Source of the DNA: Clostridiales bacterium
GTDB taxonomy: Bacteria > Bacillota > Clostridia > Oscillospirales > Oscillospiraceae
Assembly (NCBI GenBank): GCA_018374635.1
Contig: JAHAEW010000007.1
Location: 3,127 to 67,126, forward strand
DNA: 64,000 nucleotides
Direction: 5' to 3'
Below, piece after piece: positions 8,675 through 16,107 of this stretch. Positions within the stretch are counted from its first letter, which is position 1. Every line of letters begins with the position of its first letter. The notes beneath the pieces are model-generated. The model ran no database searches. It was not told the DNA's origin and saw nothing but the letters and a program-made list of their open reading frames with translations. The position numbers and the translations under genes are program-made.

Positions 8675-9178
8675 ATGACGAAGGAAGCCTATTTGCAGGC
8701 GCTGTGGAATGCCCTGATCCTCCGGGTGGACCGGGCGGAGGCGGAACGCCTGGTGACCTATTACGAGCGCACCCTGGCGGAAGCGGGGGCGGATGGAGAG
8801 GCGCGCCTGGTGGAGCAGTGGGGCGCGCCGGAGGCGCTGGCGGCGCGGCTGTGCGGCGTCTCGGACCAGCGGCGCGGGCCGGACCGGCGGACCCGCTGGA
8901 CGGTGGGCGCGGTGCTGTGCGTGCTGGCGGCGGTCTCCATCTACTCCGGGGCCCGTCAGCTCTCCCGCTGGATGGACTGGGGCGCGCAGGCCGTGGCGGA
9001 AGAGACTGCGGTGGATCAGGTGGTGATCCAGGCGGTCCTGCCGGACAGCGGCGAAGCCGCCGCATATGAGTATGCCGTCACCACCCGGGAAGGGACCGCC
9101 GTGAACGGGGACGCCCTGGAACCGGGACAGGAAGGGAGCGTCTATGTCGTAGAGGAGGACGCCGTGCAGACGCCGTAA
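8675..9178 (+). CDS. DUF1700/HAAS-domain membrane protein
   Basis: 167 residues. Residues 1-65 (MTKEAYLQAL...VDRAEAERLVTYYERTLAEA...) match the DUF1700/HAAS helical domain, often linked to PadR-type regulators or sensing. One membrane helix at about 72-92 and an extracellular tail follow. GGGAGGG precedes ATG 8675. A likely promoter (TTGTCT, 17 bp, TATGAT) lies at about 8607-8635. Followed by a bidirectional terminator shared with the convergent GH25 gene. Role unknown. Confidence 0.75.
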   Translation: MTKEAYLQALWNALILRVDRAEAERLVTYYERTLAEAGADGEARLVEQWGAPEALAARLCGVSDQRRGPDRRTRWTVGAVLCVLAAVSIYSGARQLSRWMDWGAQAVAEETAVDQVVIQAVLPDSGEAAAYEYAVTTREGTAVNGDALEPGQEGSVYVVEEDAVQTP

Positions 9179-9181
9179 AAA

Positions 9182-9222
9182 AGATCGGCCCTCCGGTTCA
9201 ACAAGCCGGAGGGCCGTTTTCT
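9182..9222. terminator. bidirectional intrinsic terminator
   Basis: An 11-bp GC stem (9186-9196 with 9206-9216) has T-runs on both outer sides, so it can end both the DUF1700 gene and the convergent lysozyme gene. Confidence 0.85.
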
Positions 9223-9224
9223 TA

Positions 9225-9989
9225 TTATGCAGTGGGCAGGCCGAAGGCATCGAAGGCCTTCTGGCTGCCCCGGAAGACGTTCAGGTCGATGCGCTGCTCC
9301 CGGCCCTGATAGCCCTCCAGCCGGGCGGCGTGGCTGTACTGCCAGAAATCCCAGTCGTGGAGCAGGGGAGCCACCAGGGGACTGCTGATCCAGAGGGGAT
9401 AGTCCCGGTACTCCCGCCCGGAGAGGTAGAGCTGATAAGAGCGGTAGGTGGCGTAGAGGATGGGTTTGACGCCGTAGCGCTCCTCCAGCGCGTCCAGGAG
9501 GGGGTCCAGAATGGCCTTGGTGGAAGCGGCGTCGGCCGGCTCATCCAGATAGGATCCGTAAAACTCGATGTCCACCACCGGGGGGAGGGAACCCGGCGTC
9601 ACCGGGACGGTCTCGATAAAATTCTGTGCCTGGGTCTCTCCGGGGCTGTCGTAGCTGAAGAAATGATAGGCCCCGGGGCGGACGCCGGCGGCCTGGGCGC
9701 CCGCCCAGTTCTCCGCAAAGCGCACGTCCTTCAGGCCGCTCCCCTCGGTGGCCTTGATGAAGGCGAAGTCCACGCCCTGTCCGGCCAGAGAGGCCCAGTC
9801 CACCTCCCCCTGGTAGGTGGACACGTCCACGCCGAAGACCTGCCACTCTGGGGGATGGACCTCGTCCGGCAGGAGGATATAGCCCCGCCAGCGGAGAAAG
9901 GCCAGGGTGAGCGCGGCCAGGGCGGCCAGAGCGGCCGCAATGAGAATGAGCCGCAGCAGGATACGAAAAACAGATTTCACAATGCGCAC
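9225..9989 (-). CDS. glycoside hydrolase family 25 lysozyme, membrane-anchored
   Basis: 254 residues. An uncleaved N-terminal hydrophobic helix (8-32) anchors a GH25 domain (about 50-250) that cleaves the MurNAc-GlcNAc bond in peptidoglycan. The motifs GVDVSTYQGEVDW, FAFIKATEG, YHFF and PVVDIEF are the family's; the Asp of GVDVS and the D-x-E pair of VVDIE form the active site. The start is GTG 9989, with AGGAGG 11 nt upstream. Likely role: cell-wall remodelling. Confidence 0.9.
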   Translation of the reverse strand: MRIVKSVFRILLRLILIAAALAALAALTLAFLRWRGYILLPDEVHPPEWQVFGVDVSTYQGEVDWASLAGQGVDFAFIKATEGSGLKDVRFAENWAGAQAAGVRPGAYHFFSYDSPGETQAQNFIETVPVTPGSLPPVVDIEFYGSYLDEPADAASTKAILDPLLDALEERYGVKPILYATYRSYQLYLSGREYRDYPLWISSPLVAPLLHDWDFWQYSHAARLEGYQGREQRIDLNVFRGSQKAFDAFGLPTA

Positions 9990-10082
9990 CGGAAAACGAG
10001 CCTCCTGTTCGGTTGGGTTGCTTGCGCTTCTCTCCTATCATAGCGGCCCGCTCCCGCTTTGGCAAGCCCCCGGACATGGGGA

Positions 10083-11993
10083 TCACGGCCCCTCGGGGGT
10101 ATAGCGGGTGAGCTCCTCCGCAATATAGTGTTCCCCATAGAGGATGTCGTAGACCAGGGAGCGGTAGATGGAGACGGTCTCCGCGCTCTCCTTGGGCGGG
10201 GCGGCGTAGGCCGTCCCCGCGCCGTCCACGAAGAGCCGCTCCCGGTAGAGCAGCATGTCCTCACCGGCCTGGTCCACCCAGGTGAACCAGAGGGGCTTCC
10301 AGAGCCCCGCCCAGTCCAGGATCTGCATTCCCATGCCCGAGACGCTCACCAGGTCGGGGGCCTCCAGCTCTGCGCCGTAGTTGTTCCACACCACATAGGA
10401 GGTCTGGTGCATCCGGAAGAGCTCCTGGGTGTCCCAGTCCTCGGTGTTGGGGGAGGAGGCGTACCCCAGCTTGGAGTAGATGGTGCCCGATCCGTCCAGA
10501 GCGAGTCCGGGCAGGTGGTCCCCCAGAAAGACCAGCAGGACCGGCTCACCGCAGTCCTCCAGGGCCTCCACCAGCCTGCCCAGCATGGCGTCGGCGTCGC
10601 GGAGGCCGTGGATCAGGGAGTCCAGGGCCCCCAGGTCGGCTCCGGTCAGACTGGGACAGGTATAGTCTACCCCGGAGGGGGCGGAAAATTTCCCATCATA
10701 ATAGGGCTGGTGGTTCTCCATGGTCAGGCCGTAGAGGAAGAGGGGGGCGTCCCCCTTCTCCCCGAAGAGGGTAAGGAGCTGGTCGGCCAGGGTGTCATCC
10801 GAGAGGTAGCCGCCTTCATACCGGGGTTCCACGGTGAAGTCCTCGTCGTACACCAGCTGGTCGAAGCCGATGGCGGGCAGGTTGGAGGCGCGGTTGTAGA
10901 GGCTGTCGTTGTAGGAGTGCACCATGGCGGTCTCATAGCCCTGCCCTTCCAGGGCCTTGACCAGGGAGGGGAGACGGGAGTAGGTGGTGCGGTCGCTGAG
11001 GGTGGTGAGGCTCTCCGACGCGCCGGGGAAGGCGGAGGGGACGCCGGTGAAGAGCTCCATCTCCACATTCCCGGTGCCCCCCGCATAGGCGGAGGAGAGG
11101 AAGGTCCCCCCGGCGGCCTCCTGCTGGAGGGCGTGGAAGTTGGGGATGGGGTCCTCCGCAAAGGTGATGCCGGGGAGGGCGGTGATGTCGAAGAAGCTCT
11201 CCGACAGGATGAGGATGATGTTGGGCTGCTGGGCCTGGGGGTCGGCGGGCTCCTGGGCGGCCTCCAGCTGGAGAAGGATGCGGTTGAGGTTGTTCTCGGT
11301 GTAGGCATCGGGGGCCTCCATGGCGCTCTCGCACAGGGCGCTGTACATGCCGGAGAGCAGGCCCAGACGCTGGTTGCGCTCCCCCTGGCTCTCCCCCTCG
11401 GGGCCGGAGAGGAGGGTGCGGGAGCCGGGCATCCACAGGAGATTGCCCAGCAGGGAGAGGGTCAGGGTCAGGCAGCCCAGGCGGCGGGGGAGCCGGTTCC
11501 AGCGGGGAGAGGGCTCCCCCTTGGAGAAGAGAAAGGCCAGCACCAGCAGGAGGAGGGCAAGCCCGATCCCCTGCCAGGTGGCCGTACCCAGCTCCATCCC
11601 GGGACGGAGAAATCCGGCGATCTGCCCGGCCTGCCCGGTCATGGCCAGGTCGCTGGCCAGGATGGGGGCGCCGTTGAGGACCTCCTTCAAGTGGTTGGCG
11701 ATGGAGAAGAGGAGCAGGGGCAGCGTGAGCATGGCCGCCGCCGCGAAGAATCGCCGGGTCAGAAGCAGGAGCAGCTGCTGGAGCAAAAAGAGAAAGCAGT
11801 ATGTAAAAAAGACGGCCTGCACATGGCTGTCCATCCAGGCTGCGGCCTCCGGCGCGCCCTGCAAGGTGATGAGCTGGCACAGGTAGAGGAGGAGCAGCGG
11901 GGCAAAGCCGACAACGGGAAGGCGGAGCCATGGACTGCGTCTCCACGGCCCCCGCCAGAGGCGGAGCATACGATTACGCTTCACGGGGCACAT
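10083..11993 (-). CDS. LTA synthase family sulfatase (LtaS-like)
   Basis: 636 residues. About five N-terminal membrane helices precede an extracellular sulfatase/phosphatase-fold domain with NIILILSESFFD (metal Glu/Asp), GGTGNVEMELFTG (nucleophile Thr region) and YGLTMENHQPY. The family moves glycerol-phosphate or similar groups from lipids to envelope polymers. The start at ATG 11993 is chosen for AAAGGAT 5 nt upstream; the longer frame from 12041 has none. LtaS enzymes are similar in length. Exact acceptor unknown. Confidence 0.88.
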   Translation of the reverse strand: MCPVKRNRMLRLWRGPWRRSPWLRLPVVGFAPLLLLYLCQLITLQGAPEAAAWMDSHVQAVFFTYCFLFLLQQLLLLLTRRFFAAAAMLTLPLLLFSIANHLKEVLNGAPILASDLAMTGQAGQIAGFLRPGMELGTATWQGIGLALLLLVLAFLFSKGEPSPRWNRLPRRLGCLTLTLSLLGNLLWMPGSRTLLSGPEGESQGERNQRLGLLSGMYSALCESAMEAPDAYTENNLNRILLQLEAAQEPADPQAQQPNIILILSESFFDITALPGITFAEDPIPNFHALQQEAAGGTFLSSAYAGGTGNVEMELFTGVPSAFPGASESLTTLSDRTTYSRLPSLVKALEGQGYETAMVHSYNDSLYNRASNLPAIGFDQLVYDEDFTVEPRYEGGYLSDDTLADQLLTLFGEKGDAPLFLYGLTMENHQPYYDGKFSAPSGVDYTCPSLTGADLGALDSLIHGLRDADAMLGRLVEALEDCGEPVLLVFLGDHLPGLALDGSGTIYSKLGYASSPNTEDWDTQELFRMHQTSYVVWNNYGAELEAPDLVSVSGMGMQILDWAGLWKPLWFTWVDQAGEDMLLYRERLFVDGAGTAYAAPPKESAETVSIYRSLVYDILYGEHYIAEELTRYTPEGP

Positions 11994-12114
11994 CCGATCC
12001 TTTCTGGTCAAAGTGTAACGTTCGGGCAAGTATTTTCCCATTGTAGGCGGAGGAAACGGCCTTTGTCAATGGGAAAGAGACACAAAAACAGAAAAAGATC
12101 CCGAAAACCGCCGA

Positions 12115-12148
12115 AAAAAGCCCCGGCCCGGATCGTGGGACCAGGGCT
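12115..12148 (-). terminator. intrinsic terminator of the dehydrogenase gene
   Basis: On the minus strand AGCCCTGG pairs with CCGGGGCT (one G-T pair), followed by TTTTTTC. It lies 12 bp past the stop at 12160. Confidence 0.75.
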
Positions 12149-12159
12149 GTGGCCGGAGC

Positions 12160-13029
12160 TCAGTGAGACGGATAGGATTGGATCAGGGCCTGAGTTCCCT
12201 CGTTCTCCAGGCCCTCCCGCGCCATCTTCTCATAGCGGGCGCAGACGGTGTTGAGCATGTCCAGGTCCACGCCCCGGCTGCGGCACTCCTCCTGGACGAT
12301 GCGCATGTCCTTGATAAAGTGCTTGATGAAAAAGCCGGGGGCGAAATCGCCCCTGAGCACCCGGGGAGCCATGTTGGCGATCTGCCAGGAGCCGGCCGCC
12401 CCGCCGCCGATGGCCTGGAGCATGGCCTGGGGGTCCAGGCCCACCGCTTCCGCGTAGACCAGGGCCTCGGTATAGGCGGCGGTGGCCCCCGCCACGGCGA
12501 TCTGGTTGGCGGCCTTGGTGCGCTGGCCGGCCCCGGCGGGACCCATGTAGTGGATGCTCTTTCCCATGCAGGCGAAGAAGGGGGCGGCCGCCTCGAAGTC
12601 GGCCTCATCGCCCCCCACCATGATGGAGAGGGAGGCGTTGCGGGCGCCGCTGTCCCCGCCCGAGACCGGGGCGTCCAGCACGCGGATGCCCCGCTCCTTT
12701 CCCAGGACGTGGAGCCGCTGGGCCAGCGCGGGGGAGGAGGTGGTCATGTCGATGGCCAGCGCGCCGGGCTTGGCGTGGGCAAAGACGCCGTCCGCCCCGG
12801 TAAAGACGGCCTCCACGTCGCTGGGATAGCCGACCATGACAAAGACAGCGTCGGCGTCCCGGACCGCCTGGGCGATGGTGGAGCAGGGGGTCAGATGATA
12901 CTGGGCCGCCACGTCAGAGAGAGTTTCAAAACGGCGGGTATAGATGGAGACGCTGTGTCCGTGGGCGGCCAGGTGGCCGGCCATGGGGCGTCCCATCACA
13001 CCGGCGCCGATCCATGCGATATGTGCCAT
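12160..13029 (-). CDS. NAD(P)-dependent beta-hydroxyacid dehydrogenase
   Basis: 289 residues, the family length of 3-hydroxyisobutyrate dehydrogenase/tartronate semialdehyde reductase. Rossmann loop IGAGVMGRPMAGHL at 7-20; substrate-binding DAPVSGGDSGA at about 121-131; catalytic-Lys motif GAGQRTKAANQ around 166-176. Oxidises or reduces a short beta-hydroxyacid. Monocistronic by context. The motif does not fix the substrate, so the symbol is left blank. Confidence 0.88.
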   Translation of the reverse strand: MAHIAWIGAGVMGRPMAGHLAAHGHSVSIYTRRFETLSDVAAQYHLTPCSTIAQAVRDADAVFVMVGYPSDVEAVFTGADGVFAHAKPGALAIDMTTSSPALAQRLHVLGKERGIRVLDAPVSGGDSGARNASLSIMVGGDEADFEAAAPFFACMGKSIHYMGPAGAGQRTKAANQIAVAGATAAYTEALVYAEAVGLDPQAMLQAIGGGAAGSWQIANMAPRVLRGDFAPGFFIKHFIKDMRIVQEECRSRGVDLDMLNTVCARYEKMAREGLENEGTQALIQSYPSH

Positions 13030-13099
13030 AGGGAGACCTCCTTGGATGAAATTTGTATTCAGTATAGAGCCTCCCAGCCCGGTCTGTCAACCGGAAGGC

Positions 13100-13130
13100 A
13101 AAGGCCGCGGCCCTATGGGCTGCGGCCTTT
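13100..13130. terminator. hairpin terminator between dehydrogenase and hemolysin III genes
   Basis: A 9-bp stem AAAGGCCGC/GCGGCCTTT, extended by an inner GGCCC/GGGCT pairing, lies just past the stop of the hemolysin III gene. The T-run is short, so termination may be partial. Confidence 0.6.
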
Positions 13131-13143
13131 GTGCAGGATCGGC

Positions 13144-13893
13144 TTAGAGGAAAGCGACCACTTGGTACATGAGGATGAAGTGGCAGACGCTGCCCAGGAG
13201 GATGAACACGTGGAAGATCTCGTGACAGCCGAAGCGGGGGTTGTTCCGGCCGGGCCACTTGACCGCGTAGAGCACGCCGCCCACGGAGTAGAGCACGCCG
13301 CCCGCCAGGAGCCAGAAAAATCCGGCGGAGGGGAGCACCCGGGTGAGGGGGACCAGGGCCACCAGCGCCATCCACCCCATAAAGAGGCACAGCCCGGAGG
13401 TCACCCAGCGGGGGGCGTCGATCCAGGCCACCGCCAGCACAAAGCCCGCCAGGGCCAGCGCCCAGATCAGAGCGAAGAGGACCCAGCCCCAGAGGCCGTA
13501 GGTCCGCAGCGGAACCAGGCAGATGGGGGTATAGGACCCGGCGATGAGGAGATAGATGGAGGTGTGGTCGTATTTGCGCAGGGCGATGCGGCCCTTGACG
13601 CTGGTATTGACGCAGTGGTAGAGGGTACTGGCGGTATAGAGCCCCACCATGGACAGCCCGTAGATCAGAAAGGACGCCACATGCCAGGCGTCCAGGCCCA
13701 GCAACCAGGCGCGCAGAAGGAGCGCCACGGTGCCCGCCACCCCCAGGAGCGCCCCCAGACCGTGGGTGATGGCCGACCAGGGCCGCAGGCCGTCATAGGG
13801 GTCGCGGCCCTGTTCGGAGATCCGCTTCCGGCGGGGGGAGGTGTGGTAGTAGAGCTCGGAGGAATCTCCGGGCAGGATATGTTCATGGTTCAT
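13144..13893 (-). CDS. hemolysin III / PAQR family membrane protein
   Basis: 249 residues with seven predicted helices. The PAQR motifs are visible: ITHGLGALLG, ASTLYHCVN and KYDHTSIYLLIAGSYTP in the middle, and FGCHEIFHVFILLGSVCHF near the C-terminus. The conserved Ser/Asp/His residues bind zinc in this fold. The frame is open to 13962, but that start would lie inside the promoter spacer, so ATG 13893 (weak GGGTGA site) is preferred. Function in bacteria is uncertain; the 'hemolysin' name is historical. Confidence 0.85.
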   Translation of the reverse strand: MNHEHILPGDSSELYYHTSPRRKRISEQGRDPYDGLRPWSAITHGLGALLGVAGTVALLLRAWLLGLDAWHVASFLIYGLSMVGLYTASTLYHCVNTSVKGRIALRKYDHTSIYLLIAGSYTPICLVPLRTYGLWGWVLFALIWALALAGFVLAVAWIDAPRWVTSGLCLFMGWMALVALVPLTRVLPSAGFFWLLAGGVLYSVGGVLYAVKWPGRNNPRFGCHEIFHVFILLGSVCHFILMYQVVAFL

Positions 13894-13948
13894 AAAAGTC
13901 ACCCGATCACGCATAGATTGAAAGGCGTGCACCGCCTCTGCTATGGTT

Positions 13949-13978
13949 AGTATAACACACACTTCAAGAAATAGTCAA
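13949..13978 (-). promoter_or_regulatory. promoter of the hemolysin III gene
   Basis: TTGACT (13973-13978), 18 bp, TATACT (13949-13954) on the minus strand. It rules out the longest possible start of that gene. The divergent ferritin-like gene has TATAAT at about 13994-13999 on the plus strand. Confidence 0.75.
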
Positions 13979-14033
13979 CAGAAGTTTAAGATATAATATT
14001 TAAAATTATATTTGAGAGGAGGGAGCGGTACCG

Positions 14034-14561
14034 ATGGAAATGATCTGCGTGGCCGCGGCCTTTCGCGCGCCGGAGCCCTATCCGGAGATCTGTGCGGAGG
14101 GCAGGAATCTCCGCTATGCCCGGGCCATGCTGAGCAATATGGGGGGCGGGACGTCCGAGATGTCCTCGGCGTCTCTGTATCTGTATGACCAGCTGGTGTG
14201 CGCGGGGGAGGAGGAACTGGCCCAGACCTTTCACGAGGTGGCCCTGGTGGAGCTCCACCACCTGGAGATCTTCGGCGCTCTGGCGGTGCAGCTGGGGGCG
14301 GAGCCGCGTCTGTGGAGCGTGCAGCGTGGCCGGCGGGTCTGGTGGTCTCCGGAGTACAATCAGTATAACCGGATGATGGGGCCGTTATTACAGTCGGCCG
14401 TCCGGGCGGAGGAGGCCTCCATCCGGATCTATGAGAATCAGGCGCGCTGGATCGGGGATGAGAACGTGCGGGCCAACCTGCGCCGGGTCCTGGCCGACGA
14501 GCGGTGCCACCTGGAGCTCTTCCGCCGGCGGTGGCAGGAGCACATGGACCGGCGCAGGTAA
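14034..14561 (+). CDS. ferritin-like di-metal protein (rubrerythrin/Mn-catalase-like)
   Basis: 175 residues forming a four-helix bundle with two E-x-x-H motifs (ELHH in VALVELHHLE; ERCH in ADERCHLELF) plus helix Glu residues (TSEMSS; RAEEASIRIYE). These are the carboxylate-bridged di-iron or di-manganese ligands of the ferritin superfamily. No rubredoxin domain, so it is not a classical rubrerythrin. GAGGAGGGAG precedes the ATG. Probable role: peroxide reduction or metal handling in an anaerobe. Related proteins occur in spore coats, but nothing here shows that location. Confidence 0.75.
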   Translation: MEMICVAAAFRAPEPYPEICAEGRNLRYARAMLSNMGGGTSEMSSASLYLYDQLVCAGEEELAQTFHEVALVELHHLEIFGALAVQLGAEPRLWSVQRGRRVWWSPEYNQYNRMMGPLLQSAVRAEEASIRIYENQARWIGDENVRANLRRVLADERCHLELFRRRWQEHMDRRR

Positions 14562-14566
14562 AAAGA

Positions 14567-14600
14567 AACCCGGAACTCCAGACGGAGTTCCGGGTTTTCT
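14567..14600. terminator. bidirectional terminator after ferritin-like gene and rplT
   Basis: A 13-bp stem AACCCGGAACTCC/GGAGTTCCGGGTT with a 4-nt loop has T-runs on both sides. It ends the plus-strand ferritin-like gene and the minus-strand infC-rpmI-rplT operon. Confidence 0.9.
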
Positions 14601-14609
14601 TTGGAAAAC

Positions 14610-14966
14610 TTAGGCCAGCTTGCTCTTGGCCAGCTCGGTGAGCTGGGTGAAAGCGGCCTTGTCGTGGATGGCCAGCTCGGAGAGCATCTTGCGGTTGATC
14701 TCCACACCGGCCTTCTTCAGGCCGTTCATAAAGGTGGAGTAGTTCATGCCGTTCTGCTTGCAGCCGGCGGAGATACGGGCGATCCAGAGCTGACGGAAGT
14801 CGCGCTTCTTCAGCCGGCGGCCGGTGTAAGCGTACACCAGGGACTTCATGACCTGCTCCTTGGCCATCTTGAAGTGCTTGGACTTCGCGCCAAAGTAGCC
14901 CTTCGCCAGCTTCAGGGTCTTATTTCTTCTCTTGCGCGTCATCATCGCGCCTTTAACTCTAGCCAT
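14610..14966 (-). CDS. rplT: 50S ribosomal protein L20
   Basis: 118 residues, full family length. The basic N-terminus ARVKGAMMTRKRRNKTLKLAKGYFG and the later DFRQLWIARISAGCK are diagnostic. L20 binds 23S rRNA early in assembly and, in Firmicutes, represses its own operon by binding the infC leader. Last gene of infC-rpmI-rplT, 37 bp after rpmI. Confidence 0.98.
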   Translation of the reverse strand: MARVKGAMMTRKRRNKTLKLAKGYFGAKSKHFKMAKEQVMKSLVYAYTGRRLKKRDFRQLWIARISAGCKQNGMNYSTFMNGLKKAGVEINRKMLSELAIHDKAAFTQLTELAKSKLA

Positions 14967-15003
14967 GGTAGATTAGCCTCCTATATCAATGAGTAAAAAG
15001 TTC

Positions 15004-15207
15004 TTATTTATAAGGGATCAGACGCTTGATGGCGGGCTCGTTGGTCTTGTCCGCGTAAGCGCCGGCGCGGAGGCCTCTCTTCAGCTTGGTGGTCTTGCCG
15101 TGACCGTTGAGCAGATGACGCTTGTTGGCGTGGGCGCGCTTGACCTTGCCGGTCTTGGTGAGGTTGAATCTCTTCTTCGCGCCGCTGTGGGTTTTCAGCT
15201 TAGGCAT
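15004..15207 (-). CDS. rpmI: 50S ribosomal protein L35
   Basis: 67 residues: MPKLKTHSGAKKRFNLTKTG at the start and KRLIPYK at the end are characteristic of L35. Middle gene of infC-rpmI-rplT, with a GGAGAT site upstream. Confidence 0.98.
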   Translation of the reverse strand: MPKLKTHSGAKKRFNLTKTGKVKRAHANKRHLLNGHGKTTKLKRGLRAGAYADKTNEPAIKRLIPYK

Positions 15208-15264
15208 GGTAGTGATCTCCTTTACTTTAACAATATCCAGGATACAGGTAAGAAGGAAGCCCTC

Positions 15265-15795
15265 TTACTTCTTGTTCTCCTTCGCGGTCTTGGGGGAGAG
15301 GAAGATGGACATGTGCCGTCCGTCCAGCTTGGGCTCCTTATCCAACGTGGCGACCTCGCCGCACTCCTCCGCGAATTTCACCAGCAGACTTCTGCCGATG
15401 TCCGTATGCGCCATCTCACGGCCGCGGAAGCGGACGGTGACCTTGACGCGGTTGCCTTCGCCCAGGAACTTCTGAGCGTTGCGCAGCTTGACGTTGAAAT
15501 CGTTCACGTCAATGCTGGGAGACATACGGACTTCCTTGATCTCCACGACGCGCTGATTCTTCTTGGCTTCCTTCTCCCGCTTGGTCTGCTCGAACTTGAA
15601 CTTACCGTAGTCCATGAGCTTGCAGACGGGGGGGACGGCGGTGGGGGAAATCTTCACCAGGTCCAGATCGGCCTCCATGGCCTTCTCCAGCGCCTCGCGG
15701 ACAGACATGATGCCAAGCTGCTCGCCGGTGGCGGAGACCAGACGGATTTCCTTGTCGCGGATTTCCTCGTTGATTTGATGACCCTTGTTGCTGAT
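15265..15795 (-). CDS. infC: translation initiation factor IF-3
   Basis: 176 residues if started at ATC 15795. The sequence from there (I-S-N-K-G-H-Q-I-N-E-E-I-R) matches the IF-3 N-terminus exactly, while the first in-frame ATG (15708) would delete 29 conserved residues. GGGAGGT (15804-15810) lies 8 nt before ATC. IF-3 rejects non-standard start codons, and a rare start on its own mRNA gives autoregulation, as known for E. coli infC (AUU). N-domain, linker and C-domain (VKVTVRFRGREMAH) are complete. First gene of the operon. Confidence 0.93.
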   Translation of the reverse strand: MSNKGHQINEEIRDKEIRLVSATGEQLGIMSVREALEKAMEADLDLVKISPTAVPPVCKLMDYGKFKFEQTKREKEAKKNQRVVEIKEVRMSPSIDVNDFNVKLRNAQKFLGEGNRVKVTVRFRGREMAHTDIGRSLLVKFAEECGEVATLDKEPKLDGRHMSIFLSPKTAKENKK

Positions 15796-15961
15796 ACGAC
15801 AGCACCTCCCATTCTCAATCGCAAAACAAAAAAGCGGCTACCAGCCCGGTACCCGCAATCGCACGAAAAACACCGCCGGAGACCCGGCGTGTCAGTCAAC
15901 GATATAAACCTCTTCGCGCGGTGCTGGAGGTGAGGACGGGGACCGTTCTGCTTTATTGTGC
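15796..15961 (-). promoter_or_regulatory. infC operon leader, probable L20-responsive attenuator
   Basis: About 165 nt between the promoter and infC. It contains a hairpin at 15834-15856 followed by TTTTTTGTTTT, and a second GC hairpin at 15870-15892 followed by TTTTT. Firmicute infC leaders with a terminator are controlled by ribosomal protein L20. The assignment rests on position and terminator; the L20-binding fold was not verified. Confidence 0.65.
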
Positions 15962-15967
15962 TTGACC

Positions 15968-15996
15968 AGTATAGCAGGATATGGAGCGCTTGTCAA
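15968..15996 (-). promoter_or_regulatory. strong promoter of infC-rpmI-rplT
   Basis: TTGACA (15991-15996), 17 bp, TATACT (15968-15973) on the minus strand; close to the sigma-A consensus, as expected for a translation operon. Confidence 0.85.
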
Positions 15997-16107
15997 CCGG
16001 AAAATGAGAAAAGAGGCTTCCCAAAGTGCGGGGCCGGGGCCCTTCCCTTTTTGCGCGGGTTATGGCATAATGAGACCAGAAAAGACAGAAAAGGGAGGAA
16101 ACTGGAA

